Under the pieces are notes generated by a model. That model was not told the origin of the DNA, made no database searches, and saw only the letters and a list, made by a program, of their open reading frames with translations. The position numbers and the translations under genes are program-made. A stretch of DNA of 64,000 nt from Ignavibacteriota bacterium (GTDB lineage: Bacteria; Bacteroidota; Ignavibacteria; UBA10030; SZUA-254), in the NCBI GenBank assembly GCA_025358305.1, contig JANYJZ010000033.1, positions 1 through 64,000 of the forward strand, written 5' to 3'. Of this stretch, positions 43,404 through 51,790 are shown piece after piece. The stretch's first letter is position 1. Every line of letters starts with the position of its first letter.

Positions 43404-43739
43404 CTATGATAGTCCCAGTTCGAGTTTTGCCGCTTCCGACATCAGCGCCGGCGTCCAGGGCGGCGACCAGACCACGTCGACCGTCACTTCGGCGACCCCT
43501 TCGACCGTCTTGACCTTTCGCGCAACGTCCGGGGGCAGCGACTGCGCTGCCGGACAGCTCGGCGAAGTGAGGGTCATCTTGATCGCGACGTTCCTGGCGT
43601 CATCCACTTTGATGTCGTAGATGAGTCCGAGTTCAAAGATGTTCACCGGGATCTCCGGGTCGAAGCAGGTCTTGATGGCTTCCAGGACCTGTGCCTCGAT
43701 GATGCTCTTTTCAACGGATGTTAACTGCGTTGTTTCCAT
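43404..43739 (-). CDS. MIP18/DUF59-family iron-sulfur assembly protein
   Basis: A 111-residue protein of the PaaD/MIP18 type, with CFDPEIPVNIFELGLIYDI and TLTSPSCPAAQSLPPDV, then VDVVWSPPW. In many SUF operons this family member (often called SufT-like or YitW) helps target cluster delivery. The conserved Cys of TSPSCP is present. It lies between sufU and the A-type carrier gene, with a 56-bp gap to sufU. Confidence 0.92.
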   Translation of the reverse strand: METTQLTSVEKSIIEAQVLEAIKTCFDPEIPVNIFELGLIYDIKVDDARNVAIKMTLTSPSCPAAQSLPPDVARKVKTVEGVAEVTVDVVWSPPWTPALMSEAAKLELGLS

Positions 43740-43795
43740 GCATCCTTATGAATGAATGATACCGAAATTCTCTGCGAGATTCAACGGACCGGGCG

Positions 43796-44248
43796 CTACT
43801 CGGTCGACACGACCGCTTCGTTCGAGACGAGGCCGGCGTGGAGCGTATGCCAGGCGAGGCTCGCGCATTTGACCCTGGCGGGGAACTCCGAAACGCCGCC
43901 GAAGACCGCCAGCTTGCCGAACTCTTCCGCCTCTTCGCCGGGGTTCAGTGCGCCGGTGACGAGCCGGTGGAAGCGTTCGAACATGGCTTGTGCTTCCGCT
44001 TTCGTCTTCCCGATCAGGAGCGAGCTCATCACCGACGCCGAGGCCTTCGAGATCGCGCACCCCGCCCCTTCAAAACTGATGTCCTCGATGAAGTCCCCCT
44101 TGAACTTCAGATAGACCGTGTAGTGGTCGCCGCATAGGGGGTTGTAGCCGTCGACCGCCCGGTCGGCATGCTCCATCTTCCGAAAGTTCCGCGGACTCTT
44201 GTTGTGATCGAGGATCGTCTCCTGGTAGAGCTCTCTGAGGTCCGACAT
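43796..44248 (-). CDS. sufU: Iron-sulfur/zinc SufU scaffold or sulfur-transfer protein
   Basis: A 150-residue SufU. The three ligands C39 (NPLCGD), C64 (GAGCAIS) and C128 (VKCASLAWHTL) are in place, and the FPARVKCASLAW block is typical. SufU accepts sulfur from SufS, and zinc binding is known for the family. The ATG shares a base with the sufS stop (TGATG), giving tight coupling. Confidence 0.94.
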   Translation of the reverse strand: MSDLRELYQETILDHNKSPRNFRKMEHADRAVDGYNPLCGDHYTVYLKFKGDFIEDISFEGAGCAISKASASVMSSLLIGKTKAEAQAMFERFHRLVTGALNPGEEAEEFGKLAVFGGVSEFPARVKCASLAWHTLHAGLVSNEAVVSTE

Positions 44249-45513
44249 CAGCCCAGGACCTCGATCGCGTGACGGACACTTCGGACGAGCACGTCGATCT
44301 CTTCAAAGGTGTTGTAGAGCGCGAACGACGCCCGCGCGGTGGCGGGGATGCCGAACCGGAGCATGGTCGGCTGGGCGCAGTGGTGGCCGGTGCGGATCGC
44401 GACGCCGTCGCTGTCGAGGATCGTCCCGATGTCGTGCGGATGGATGTTCTCCACGACGAACGACACGACGCCCGCCTTCTGGAGGGCCGTACCGATGATC
44501 CTGACGCCCGGGACCGCTTCGAGGGCTTCGGTGGCCCGAGCGACGAGCGCGTGCTCATGGTCCCGGACCGCATCCATATCGAGCGCGGCGAGGTAGTCGA
44601 CCGCCGCACCGAGGCCGATGCCGCCGGCGATGTTCGGCGTCCCGGCTTCGAACCGGAACGGCAGATCGTTGAAGATCGTCTTTTCGAACGTCACCGACTT
44701 GATCATGTCTCCCCCGGATTGGTAGGGAGGCAGCGATTCCAGGATCTTCTTCTTCCCGTAGAGGATGCCGACGCCCGTCGGGCCGTACATCTTGTGGCCG
44801 GAGAAGGCGTAGAAATCGGCGTCGAGGTCCTGGACGTCGACCGACATGTGGGGCACCGCTTGGGCGCCGTCGATCAAGACGTCCGCGCCGGCGCGGTGCG
44901 CCAGCGCGGTCATCTCCTTGACGGGGTTGATCGTCCCGAGCGCGTTGGAAACGTGCGAGAGCGCGACGATGCGCACCTTGCCCCCCTGCAAGAGATGTTC
45001 ATAGTCGTCAAGGAGGAGCTCCCCGCGGTCGTTCATCGGGACCACCCGGAGCCGGGCTTGGCGCTGTTCGCACAGGAGCTGCCACGGCACGATGTTCGAA
45101 TGATGCTCGAGCGCCGAGATGACGATCTCGTCGCCGGGCCGGAGCGAGGCTCCGAGCGTCGCGGCGACAAGATTGATCGCCTCGGTCGTTCCCCGAACGA
45201 AGATGAGTTCCTGCGTGAGGCTCGCGTTGATCCACCCTCGAATCTTCGAGCGCGCGACCTCGTACGCCTTCGTCGCCTCTTCGCTCAGGTGGTGGACGCC
45301 CCTGTGGATGTTCGCGTTCTGCGTACGATAATAGCGCGACGTCGCGTCGATGACCGAGACTGGCTTCTGGCTCGTGGCGGCGTTGTCGAGATAGACGAGC
45401 GCGTGGCCGTTCACGCGCTCGGCGAGGATCGGAAAATCGCTGCGTACACGCGGCACATCCAAGGCTTCGGCACTGTGCTGTTTCATCGGGGCGATATCGT
45501 GCTTGACGCTCAT
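44248..45513 (-). CDS. sufS: SufS cysteine desulfurase (group II)
   Basis: A 421-residue PLP enzyme. The PLP-binding lysine is K241 (AFSGHKMYGP), and the sulfur-carrying C379 lies in the short RTGHHCAQP loop, typical of group II enzymes. The N-terminus (VRSDFPILAERVNGHALVYLDNAATSQKP) is standard. It mobilises sulfur for the SufBCD scaffold. The start overlaps the sufD stop in an ATGA. It is the second of two cysteine desulfurases in this operon. Confidence 0.96.
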   Translation of the reverse strand: MSVKHDIAPMKQHSAEALDVPRVRSDFPILAERVNGHALVYLDNAATSQKPVSVIDATSRYYRTQNANIHRGVHHLSEEATKAYEVARSKIRGWINASLTQELIFVRGTTEAINLVAATLGASLRPGDEIVISALEHHSNIVPWQLLCEQRQARLRVVPMNDRGELLLDDYEHLLQGGKVRIVALSHVSNALGTINPVKEMTALAHRAGADVLIDGAQAVPHMSVDVQDLDADFYAFSGHKMYGPTGVGILYGKKKILESLPPYQSGGDMIKSVTFEKTIFNDLPFRFEAGTPNIAGGIGLGAAVDYLAALDMDAVRDHEHALVARATEALEAVPGVRIIGTALQKAGVVSFVVENIHPHDIGTILDSDGVAIRTGHHCAQPTMLRFGIPATARASFALYNTFEEIDVLVRSVRHAIEVLG

Positions 45514-46871
45514 AGACCTTCGAGTCGGCGTCCTTCGTGGAGCTGTTTCAAGATCAAGCGGTCGAGCGCGGCCCGGACCGGCTCGATCTTCACCCGGCCG
45601 GTGACATCGCTCGCGAATGCGTAGGTAAGGATGTCCCGAGCGAGTTCGATGCCGATCCCCCGGGACCGGAGGTAGAACACGGCCTCCGCGTCAAGATACC
45701 CCACGGTCGCGCCGTGCGTGCACTTCACGTCGTCGGCGAAGATCTCCAATTGCGGCTTCGTGTCGATCGTCGCCAGATCGGACAGAAGAAGCGTCTTGTT
45801 CGTCTGCTTCGCGTCGGTCTTCTGGGCGTCCTTCCGGACGAAGATCTTCCCGTTGAAGACACCGCGGGACGAGCCGTCGAGGATCGACTTGTAGAGTTCG
45901 TGACTGTTGCAATGGGCCGTGGCGTGGTCGATCGTCGTGTGATTGTCGATGTGCTGACGGCCGGTCGAGAGCGACAGGCCGTTCAAGGTGCACTCGACGC
46001 CCTGGCCCTCCATGACGGAGGTGATGTTGTTCCGTACGATTGCGCCGCCCATCGCGAACGAATTCGAGGTGTAGTTGCTCTTTGCCGCCATGGAGACGTG
46101 CGCCGAACCGACGTGGAACGCGTTCAAGGACTCTTCTTGGACTTTGTCATGCTCCACGACCGCGCCCTCGGCCAAGACGACCTCGGTCACCGCGTTGGTG
46201 AAGTAGCTGTTCTCCGCCAAGGCCGCGTAGCGTTCGACGACGAAGCAGCGGCTGTTCCTCCCCGCCACGAAGAGGTTTCTCGGATGGGCGACGAAGGGAA
46301 CCGTGCGCCCGGTGGCGAGGTAGAGGACATAGATCGGTTCGTCCCAGCTGACGCCGTCCGGTATGTGGACGAACGCGCCGTCCCTCAAAAATCCCGTGTT
46401 GAGCGCCGTAAAGGCGTCTTGGTCGTACCGCGCGTGCCTCGCCGTGTGCCGGAGGGCCGCGGCGTCCCCCGACGTCAAGGCCCGGGCAAGACTCATGATC
46501 GCTCCGCCAGAGGGTACGGAGCGGACGGTGGAGAATCTTTCCGAGAACTCGCCGTCGACAAAGACGAGGCGGTTCGCGTCGAGGCCGGCGAAGGTCCAAC
46601 GCGCGATATCGGCCGCACTCACCGTGCCGGGGGTACCGGCGGCGTAGGGGGCGCGCGCGATCGGTTGGACGTCCGTGAAACGCCATTCCTCGTCGTGCGT
46701 CGTCGGGAAGCCCGTGGACGCAAAGTGCGCGATGGCCTCCTTGCGGACCGCATGAATCGGCGAGGCGGACTCCCCGTTGAGCCCCCTCTCGAAGGACCGG
46801 AACGCCGAGAGATACTGTTCGATCTGTGCGCCCTGCCGCTCTCCGGCGGGCTTCGCAGCCTTTTCCACCAT
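45510..46871 (-). CDS. sufD: SufD subunit of the SufBCD scaffold
   Basis: A 453-residue beta-helix protein matching the SUFBD domain from about residue 210 (VEHDKVQEESLNAFHVG, DVKCTHGATVGYLDAEAVFYLRSRGI in form), with the N-terminal RKEAIAHFASTGFPTTHDEEWRFTDV. SufD partners SufB and SufC. The ATG at 46871 shares a base with the sufC stop (TAATG). Confidence 0.95.
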   Translation of the reverse strand: MVEKAAKPAGERQGAQIEQYLSAFRSFERGLNGESASPIHAVRKEAIAHFASTGFPTTHDEEWRFTDVQPIARAPYAAGTPGTVSAADIARWTFAGLDANRLVFVDGEFSERFSTVRSVPSGGAIMSLARALTSGDAAALRHTARHARYDQDAFTALNTGFLRDGAFVHIPDGVSWDEPIYVLYLATGRTVPFVAHPRNLFVAGRNSRCFVVERYAALAENSYFTNAVTEVVLAEGAVVEHDKVQEESLNAFHVGSAHVSMAAKSNYTSNSFAMGGAIVRNNITSVMEGQGVECTLNGLSLSTGRQHIDNHTTIDHATAHCNSHELYKSILDGSSRGVFNGKIFVRKDAQKTDAKQTNKTLLLSDLATIDTKPQLEIFADDVKCTHGATVGYLDAEAVFYLRSRGIGIELARDILTYAFASDVTGRVKIEPVRAALDRLILKQLHEGRRLEGL

Positions 46872-47629
46872 TACGCCTTCACCTGTTCTTCTTCCTTGAG
46901 CCAGTCGTACCCGCGCTCCTCAAGCTCGAGGGCGAGTTCCTTCGGGCCCGACTTCACGATGCGGCCCTCCACTAGAACGTGGACGACGTCGGGCACGATA
47001 TAGTTCAGCAACCGCTGGTAGTGCGTCACGACGACGACCGCGTTCTCCTTCGTCCGGAGCTTGTTAACGCCGTCGGCGACGATCCTGAGGGCGTCGATGT
47101 CGAGCCCGGAGTCGGTCTCGTCGAGGATGGCGAGCTTCGGGTCGAGGACGGCCATCTGAAAGATCTCGTTGCGCTTCTTCTCGCCGCCGGAGAACCCTTC
47201 GTTCACGGGCCGCGACAAGAGCGTCTTGTCCATCTCGAGGATGCCCATCTTCTGCTTCACCATCGCGAGAAAATCGACGGCGTCGAGTTCCGCGAGACCC
47301 CGGTACTTTCTCACGGAGTTGAGCGCGGCCTTCAGGAAATAGGTGTTGCTCACCCCGGGGATCTCGACCGGGTACTGGAACGCGAGGAAGATCCCCTCGC
47401 GCGCGCGGTCCTCGGGACTCATCTCGAGCAAGTCCTTGCCGTTGTAGCGGACCTCGCCGGCGGTCACCTCGTAGGCCTCGCGGCCGGCGAGGACCTGTGC
47501 GAGCGTGCTCTTGCCGGAGCCGTTGGGTCCCATGATGGCGTGGACCTCACCCGCGTTCACCTTCAAGTGAACGCCAGTAAGGATTTCATTACCGTTGACC
47601 GAAGCGTGGAGGTTCTTGATCTCTAACAT
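46871..47629 (-). CDS. sufC: SufC ATPase
   Basis: A 252-residue ABC-type ATPase of the SUF scaffold. It has Walker A GPNGSGKSTLA near residue 36, FQYPVEIPGV and ABC signature GFSGGEKKRNEI, Walker B LAILDETDSGLDIDAL and the switch H in VVVTHYQRLL. The ATG at 47629 starts the domain; a few extra in-frame residues upstream are not needed. It lies 33 bp from sufB. Confidence 0.97.
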   Translation of the reverse strand: MLEIKNLHASVNGNEILTGVHLKVNAGEVHAIMGPNGSGKSTLAQVLAGREAYEVTAGEVRYNGKDLLEMSPEDRAREGIFLAFQYPVEIPGVSNTYFLKAALNSVRKYRGLAELDAVDFLAMVKQKMGILEMDKTLLSRPVNEGFSGGEKKRNEIFQMAVLDPKLAILDETDSGLDIDALRIVADGVNKLRTKENAVVVVTHYQRLLNYIVPDVVHVLVEGRIVKSGPKELALELEERGYDWLKEEEQVKA

Positions 47630-47662
47630 GTGGTTCTGTCGTCCTTTGTTCATTGTCAATGG

Positions 47663-49108
47663 TTAACCGACGCTGCCTTCGAGGCTGATGCCGAGGAGTT
47701 TTTGGGCTTCCACGGCGAATTCCATCGGGAGTTCGCGGAACACCTCCTTGCAGAAGCCGTTGACGATCATGTTCACGGCGTCCTCGGAGGAAAGTCCCCG
47801 TTGTTTGCAATAGAAGATCTGGTCCTCGCCGATCTTAGAGGTTGACGCCTCGTGCTCGACCTTCGACGAGGTGTTCTTCACTTCGATGTAGGGGAAGGTG
47901 TGCGCGCCGCACGTGTCCCCGAGGAGGAGCGAATCGCACTGCGAGAAGTTCCGGGCGTTCGTGGCGCCCTTCTGGATCTGGACGAGGCCGCGGTAGGAGT
48001 TGTTCCCGTGCCCGCCGGAGATCCCTTTCGAGACGATCGTGCTCTTCGTGTTCTTGCCGATGTGGATCATCTTCGTCCCGGTATCGGCCTGCTGGCGGTT
48101 GTTCGTCACCGCGACGGAGTAGAACTCGCCGACGGAGTTGTCCCCCTTGAGGATGACGCCGGGGTACTTCCAGGTGATCGCCGAGCCGGTCTCCACCTGG
48201 GTCCAGGAGATCTTCGAGTTCGCGCCCGAGCAGATGCCGCGCTTGGTGACGAAATTGTAGATGCCCCCCTTGCCTTCCTTGTCCCCGGGGTACCAGTTCT
48301 GGACCGTGGAGTACTTGATCTGCGCGTTGGCCAAGGCCACGAGCTCGACGACCGCGGCATGGAGCTGGTTCTTGTCGCGCATCGGGGCCGTGCACCCCTC
48401 CAAGTAGCTCACGTAGCTCCCTTCGTCGGCCACGATGAGGGTCCGTTCGAACTGGCCCGTCTCCGCGGCGTTGATCCGGAAGTAGGTCGAGAGTTCCATC
48501 GGGCAGCGCACCCCCTTCGGGATGTAGCAGAACGAGCCGTCCGAAAAGACGGCGGAATTGAGCGCGGCGAAGAAGTTGTCGGTCTGGGGCACGACGGAGC
48601 CGAGGTACTGCCGGATGAGCTCGGGATGCTCGCGCACCGCTTCGGAGAACGAACAGAAGATGATGCCGAGCTCGCTCAGGTTCTTCTTGAACGTCGTGGC
48701 CACCGAGACGCTGTCGAACACCGCGTCCACGGCGACGCCCGAGAGGCGCTTTTGCTCCTCGAGGGAGATGCCGAGCTTCTCGTACGTCCTGCGAAGCTCG
48801 GGATCGACCTCGTCGAGGCTGTTGAGCGAGATCTTCTGTTTCGGCGCGGAATAATAGATCGCGTCCTGGTAGTCGATTTTGGGATAGTGGACGTTCGGCC
48901 AGGTGGGCTCGGTCATGGTCTTCCAGTGGGCGAACGCCTTGAGGCGCCACGCGAGCATCCACGCCGGCTCCTGCTTCTTCGATGAGATGAGCCGGACGGT
49001 GTCCTCGCTCAGGCCCCGAGGGGCGCTGTCCGCCTCGATGTCGGTGACGAACCCCCACTTGTACTCTTGATTGGTGAGTTGCTCTATGCTGTCGTTTTCT
49101 TTGGTCAT
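47663..49108 (-). CDS. sufB: SufB, cluster-building subunit of SufBCD
   Basis: A 481-residue SUFBD-domain protein. Conserved blocks include [11 protein letters not shown]-like [50 protein letters not shown] in form, and [15 protein letters not shown] with QLRGLS-like [19 protein letters not shown]. SufB is the site of cluster assembly. The ATG at 49108 matches the family start; the upstream open frame runs into the previous gene. Confidence 0.97.
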   Translation of the reverse strand: MTKENDSIEQLTNQEYKWGFVTDIEADSAPRGLSEDTVRLISSKKQEPAWMLAWRLKAFAHWKTMTEPTWPNVHYPKIDYQDAIYYSAPKQKISLNSLDEVDPELRRTYEKLGISLEEQKRLSGVAVDAVFDSVSVATTFKKNLSELGIIFCSFSEAVREHPELIRQYLGSVVPQTDNFFAALNSAVFSDGSFCYIPKGVRCPMELSTYFRINAAETGQFERTLIVADEGSYVSYLEGCTAPMRDKNQLHAAVVELVALANAQIKYSTVQNWYPGDKEGKGGIYNFVTKRGICSGANSKISWTQVETGSAITWKYPGVILKGDNSVGEFYSVAVTNNRQQADTGTKMIHIGKNTKSTIVSKGISGGHGNNSYRGLVQIQKGATNARNFSQCDSLLLGDTCGAHTFPYIEVKNTSSKVEHEASTSKIGEDQIFYCKQRGLSSEDAVNMIVNGFCKEVFRELPMEFAVEAQKLLGISLEGSVG

Positions 49109-49131
49109 GCTTGTTCTTTTTTGGGTCTGTC

Positions 49132-49449
49132 TTATGATGCCTTTGCCGCGGCGGCGGCCACGGGGGCCTTCTCCACCTTGGGGAGCGCGAACTCGGGGTA
49201 GTCGAGGCGCCACGACTGGTGGTCGATGCGCTTGAAGATCCCCTTCTCTTCGAACGCCGCTCCCACCAGGATCGCCACGCGTTCGGCGTCCTGATACTTC
49301 AGCTTCATGCGGTGTTCCTGGAGGTAGAGCATCACGCCGTAATGGAAGTCCCGGAAGAAGAAGTTCGACTGATGGATGAGCGTGAACTTCGTCTTGAGGA
49401 ACTTCAGGAATTCAGGTGAGTTGCTGATGATGATGTCGGCTTCTTTCAT
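49132..49449 (-). CDS. Unrecognised 105-residue protein inside the SUF operon
   Basis: The protein starts [20 protein letters not shown] and is rich in aromatic and charged residues ([19 protein letters not shown]). It ends in an Ala-rich tail ([14 protein letters not shown]). No Cys is visible, so it is not itself an iron-sulfur carrier. The middle, [23 protein letters not shown], looks helical. Its ATG overlaps the iscS stop (ATGA), and sufB begins 23 bp after its stop, so it is co-transcribed and coupled. I do not recognise a family. By position it could regulate or assist desulfurase-to-scaffold transfer. Confidence 0.75.
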   Translation of the reverse strand: MKEADIIISNSPEFLKFLKTKFTLIHQSNFFFRDFHYGVMLYLQEHRMKLKYQDAERVAILVGAAFEEKGIFKRIDHQSWRLDYPEFALPKVEKAPVAAAAAKAS

Positions 49450-50657
49450 GGGGTCACGTCTTCTTTTGATGAATGGATCGTTTCTTGGAGCATGCGGTAC
49501 GCCGGGCTCGAGGCGCGGAGCTGTTTCACGGCCTCGATGACACGCTTGACGACGAAATCGACCTCTTCGTCCGTCGTGAACCGGCTGAGCCCGAAGCGCA
49601 AAGCCGAGTGAACGCGTCCTTCGGGGATCCGGAGCGCCTTCAGGACGTGCGACGGCTGCGGGTCGACCGAGCTGCAGGCCGACCCGGTGGAAACGGCGAT
49701 ATCTTTCAGGCTCATCATGAGCGTCGTATCCTCGACGCCCAGAAAGCTCACATTGAGGTTCTGCGGAAGGCGCGCCGACCTGGGGCCGTTGAGCACCACG
49801 CCCCCGAGCTCCGACTCGAACGAGCGAAGCATCCGGTCGCGCATGCCAGAGAGGCGCGCGGCCTCCTCGTTCATCGATCCGGCGGCGATCTCGAGCGCTG
49901 CGCCCAAGCCGACGATGCCGGGCACGTTGAGCGTCCCGGAACGGATCCCGCGCTCCTGTCCGCCGCCTTCGATCAAGGGTGCGAACTTCGGTTTTCGCTT
50001 GACGCTGCGGAACGCGAGAGCGCCGATCCCCTTCGGGGCGTAGAACTTGTGGCCGGAGAAGGAGAGCGCGTCGAGTTGCATCAGCGCCATGTTCACCGGG
50101 ACCTTGCCGACGGCCTGTGTCGCGTCGGAATGGAACAGCACGTTCTTCTCGAGGCAGATCTGCCCGATGGCTTCCATCGGCTGGATCGTCCCGATCTCGT
50201 TGTTCGCGTACATGATCGAGACGAGGATGGTCTCCGCTGCGATCGCGGCGCGGAGTTCCTCCGGACGGACAAATCCGTCCTGGTCAACGCCGAGATAGGT
50301 CACCCGGCACCCGCGCTTCTCGAGCGTCCGGCACGTCTCCAAGACCGACTTGTGCTCGGTCTGCAGCGTGATGATGTGGTTCCCCTGCTGTCGAAGCCCG
50401 TCGGCGATCCCCTTGATGTAGAGGTTGTTCGCCTCGCTCGCGCCGGCGGTGAAGACGACGTCTTTGGCGAGTGCGCCGATTTGCTTCGCGATCGATGCGC
50501 GCGCGCCCTCGACGGCCGTTTCCGCGACCCAGCCGTACTGATGCTGCCGGCTCGCGGGGTTGCCGAAGTCTTGGGTGAAGAACGGGAGCATCCGTTCGAG
50601 GACCTTGGGGTCCACGGGGGTCGTCGCGTGAGAGTCCATATAGACCGGGATGCGCAC
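49446..50657 (-). CDS. IscS/NifS-type cysteine desulfurase (group I)
   Basis: A 403-residue PLP enzyme. The PLP lysine is K204 (SFSGHKFYAPKG), and the mobile catalytic cysteine is C328 in the longer STGSACSSVDPQPSH loop of group I enzymes. The N-terminus reads VYMDSHATTPVDPKVLERMLPFF in form. It provides sulfur for cluster assembly or tRNA thiolation. It is separated from the rrf2 regulator by only 5 bp and coupled to the unknown 105-residue gene. Confidence 0.95.
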   Translation of the reverse strand: MRIPVYMDSHATTPVDPKVLERMLPFFTQDFGNPASRQHQYGWVAETAVEGARASIAKQIGALAKDVVFTAGASEANNLYIKGIADGLRQQGNHIITLQTEHKSVLETCRTLEKRGCRVTYLGVDQDGFVRPEELRAAIAAETILVSIMYANNEIGTIQPMEAIGQICLEKNVLFHSDATQAVGKVPVNMALMQLDALSFSGHKFYAPKGIGALAFRSVKRKPKFAPLIEGGGQERGIRSGTLNVPGIVGLGAALEIAAGSMNEEAARLSGMRDRMLRSFESELGGVVLNGPRSARLPQNLNVSFLGVEDTTLMMSLKDIAVSTGSACSSVDPQPSHVLKALRIPEGRVHSALRFGLSRFTTDEEVDFVVKRVIEAVKQLRASSPAYRMLQETIHSSKEDVTP

Positions 50658-50661
50658 GGGG

Positions 50662-51069
50662 CTAGATCATCTGTGTGATGGAAAGCTCTTCGAACACCTT
50701 GTTAATGCTCTCCTGGAGCTTTACAAGGGGATCCTTGATCGTACAGGTGGAATGGATGTTGCAGTCCTCGGCGCCGGCCGCCTCGCACTGGACGATGGTG
50801 ACGTTCGGCTGGCCTTCGATCGCGCTGATGATCGCCGATACTTTGATCTCGTTCGGGTTTCGGGCGAGGATGTATCCGCCGTGCACCCCCTGATACGACG
50901 AAATGAACCCCTCCTTGACGAGGCGCTGCATGACCTTCGCCATAAGCTCGTAGGAAATGTGGTAGGTGTCGGCGATCTCTTTGGCAGTGAACATCCTGCC
51001 GCCATGGCCGGAGGCCATGTGGCGTATCGCGATCAACCCGTATTCCACTTTTTTGGAGAGTTGGAACAT
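50662..51069 (-). CDS. Rrf2-family transcriptional regulator (IscR/SufR-like)
   Basis: A 135-residue winged helix-turn-helix repressor. DNA-binding elements are YHISYELMAKVMQRLVKEG and the wing GVHGGYIL. Three cysteines, C95, C103 and C109, could bind a [2Fe-2S] cluster; the first gap is seven residues rather than the five seen in classical IscR. It is the first gene of the SUF operon and probably represses it when clusters are sufficient, through the palindrome at 51080-51092. Confidence 0.93.
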   Translation of the reverse strand: MFQLSKKVEYGLIAIRHMASGHGGRMFTAKEIADTYHISYELMAKVMQRLVKEGFISSYQGVHGGYILARNPNEIKVSAIISAIEGQPNVTIVQCEAAGAEDCNIHSTCTIKDPLVKLQESINKVFEELSITQMI

Positions 51070-51079
51070 TTCTATATAC

Positions 51080-51092
51080 GACTGTTTAGGTC
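51080..51092 (-). promoter_or_regulatory. Candidate Rrf2 operator over the transcription start
   Basis: The GAC-N7-GTC palindrome, in an A/T-rich context, matches the core of the type 1 IscR site (GACTrwwwyAGTC) in core spacing. The flanks match only partly. The predicted +1 (about 51089) lies inside it. Confidence 0.45.
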
Positions 51093-51095
51093 TTA

Positions 51096-51124
51096 ATTAT
51101 GGTCAAAAAAAGATTCCGGTTCAA
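51096..51124 (-). promoter_or_regulatory. Sigma-70-like promoter of the SUF operon
   Basis: Minus-strand TTGAAC (51119-51124), 17-bp spacer and CATAAT (51096-51101). The predicted leader before rrf2 is 20 nt. Confidence 0.6.
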
Positions 51125-51135
51125 CGGAATCTTTT
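51108..51135 (-). terminator. Terminator of the zinc-ribbon gene, overlapping the SUF promoter
   Basis: An 11-bp perfect stem AAAAGATTCCG/CGGAATCTTTT with a 6-nt loop, then seven T on the minus strand. The loop is exactly the SUF -35 hexamer. Confidence 0.8.
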
Positions 51136-51195
51136 ACTAAAGGAAAAGTACGAAAAAGGCAAGCCAGAGTCAAGTCGAGGACGGTGCGGAAGCCC

Positions 51196-51393
51196 TCAAT
51201 TCATGCTGATTTTGACCCTCTTGCCTTCCGTTGCAGGTCCATGGAGGCTCACTTCCACCTTGTCGAGGTCAATGTGCACCACTTCTTCGCAGTACGCGCA
51301 GACTTTGGTGACCTGACGGTCGAAATTGATGGGATTACCGCAACAGGGACAACTCGTAATGACAATGCCGATGACTTTTGCTTTCTGCTTCAC
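51196..51393 (-). CDS. 65-residue zinc-ribbon protein
   Basis: Two CxxC knuckles, SCPCCGNPINFD and VCAYCEEVVHID, are set in a beta-rich frame, with a short C-terminal strand pair (VEVSLHGPATEGKRVKISMN in form). It is probably a zinc-binding structural protein; the role is unknown. It has its own promoter (64-nt leader) and terminator just before the SUF operon, so it is a single-gene unit. Confidence 0.7.
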   Translation of the reverse strand: MKQKAKVIGIVITSCPCCGNPINFDRQVTKVCAYCEEVVHIDLDKVEVSLHGPATEGKRVKISMN

Positions 51394-51463
51394 GGTGCGC
51401 GGTCCTTTCAGATTTGGGCCAATTGTGGCGAATTCATCACAATGGAAGGGTTAAACCTATCGA

Positions 51464-51491
51464 AATATACGAAATAATTCCCGAAAAACAA
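51464..51491 (-). promoter_or_regulatory. Candidate promoter of the zinc-ribbon gene
   Basis: Minus-strand TTGTTT (51486-51491), 16-bp spacer and TATATT (51464-51469). Confidence 0.5.
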
Positions 51492-51719
51492 TGGCTTTGA
51501 AGAATATTTTTTCAATCTGAGCAAAAAATGTGCGCTTGCGCAGACCCTATATGAGAGTACGTGACCCGTCTCTCTTTGTTCCACTGCAAAGAGCGTTCCA
51601 CAATGATCATCTCTCTTGCCCGAGGCGATTCCGGCATCATGATTGCTCCCGCATGGCAGAGGCTGTCCCACACGTAGGTCAAACCTGTCCGCTCATTGGG
51701 ACGAACCCGAGGGATCCCT

Positions 51720-51730
51720 CCCCCCCCCCC
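51720..51730. repeat. Homopolymeric C tract (11 C) upstream of bshA
   Basis: Eleven consecutive C, about 25 bp upstream of the bshA -35 box and 60 bp before its ATG. Such tracts vary in length by slipped-strand mispairing in some bacteria. Confidence 0.8.
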
Positions 51731-51755
51731 GAAGGCGCCGGTCGAGCCCACCGAG

Positions 51756-51784
51756 TTGTATTTCTTTCGGTTTCTGACTAACTT
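51756..51784 (+). promoter_or_regulatory. Candidate promoter of bshA, leaderless
   Basis: TTGTAT (51756-51761), 17-bp spacer and TAACTT (51779-51784). The sequence TAACTTTG also fits the Bacteroides-type TAnnTTTG element. The predicted +1 is the A of the bshA ATG at 51791. Confidence 0.55.
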
Positions 51785-51790
51785 TGGCGT

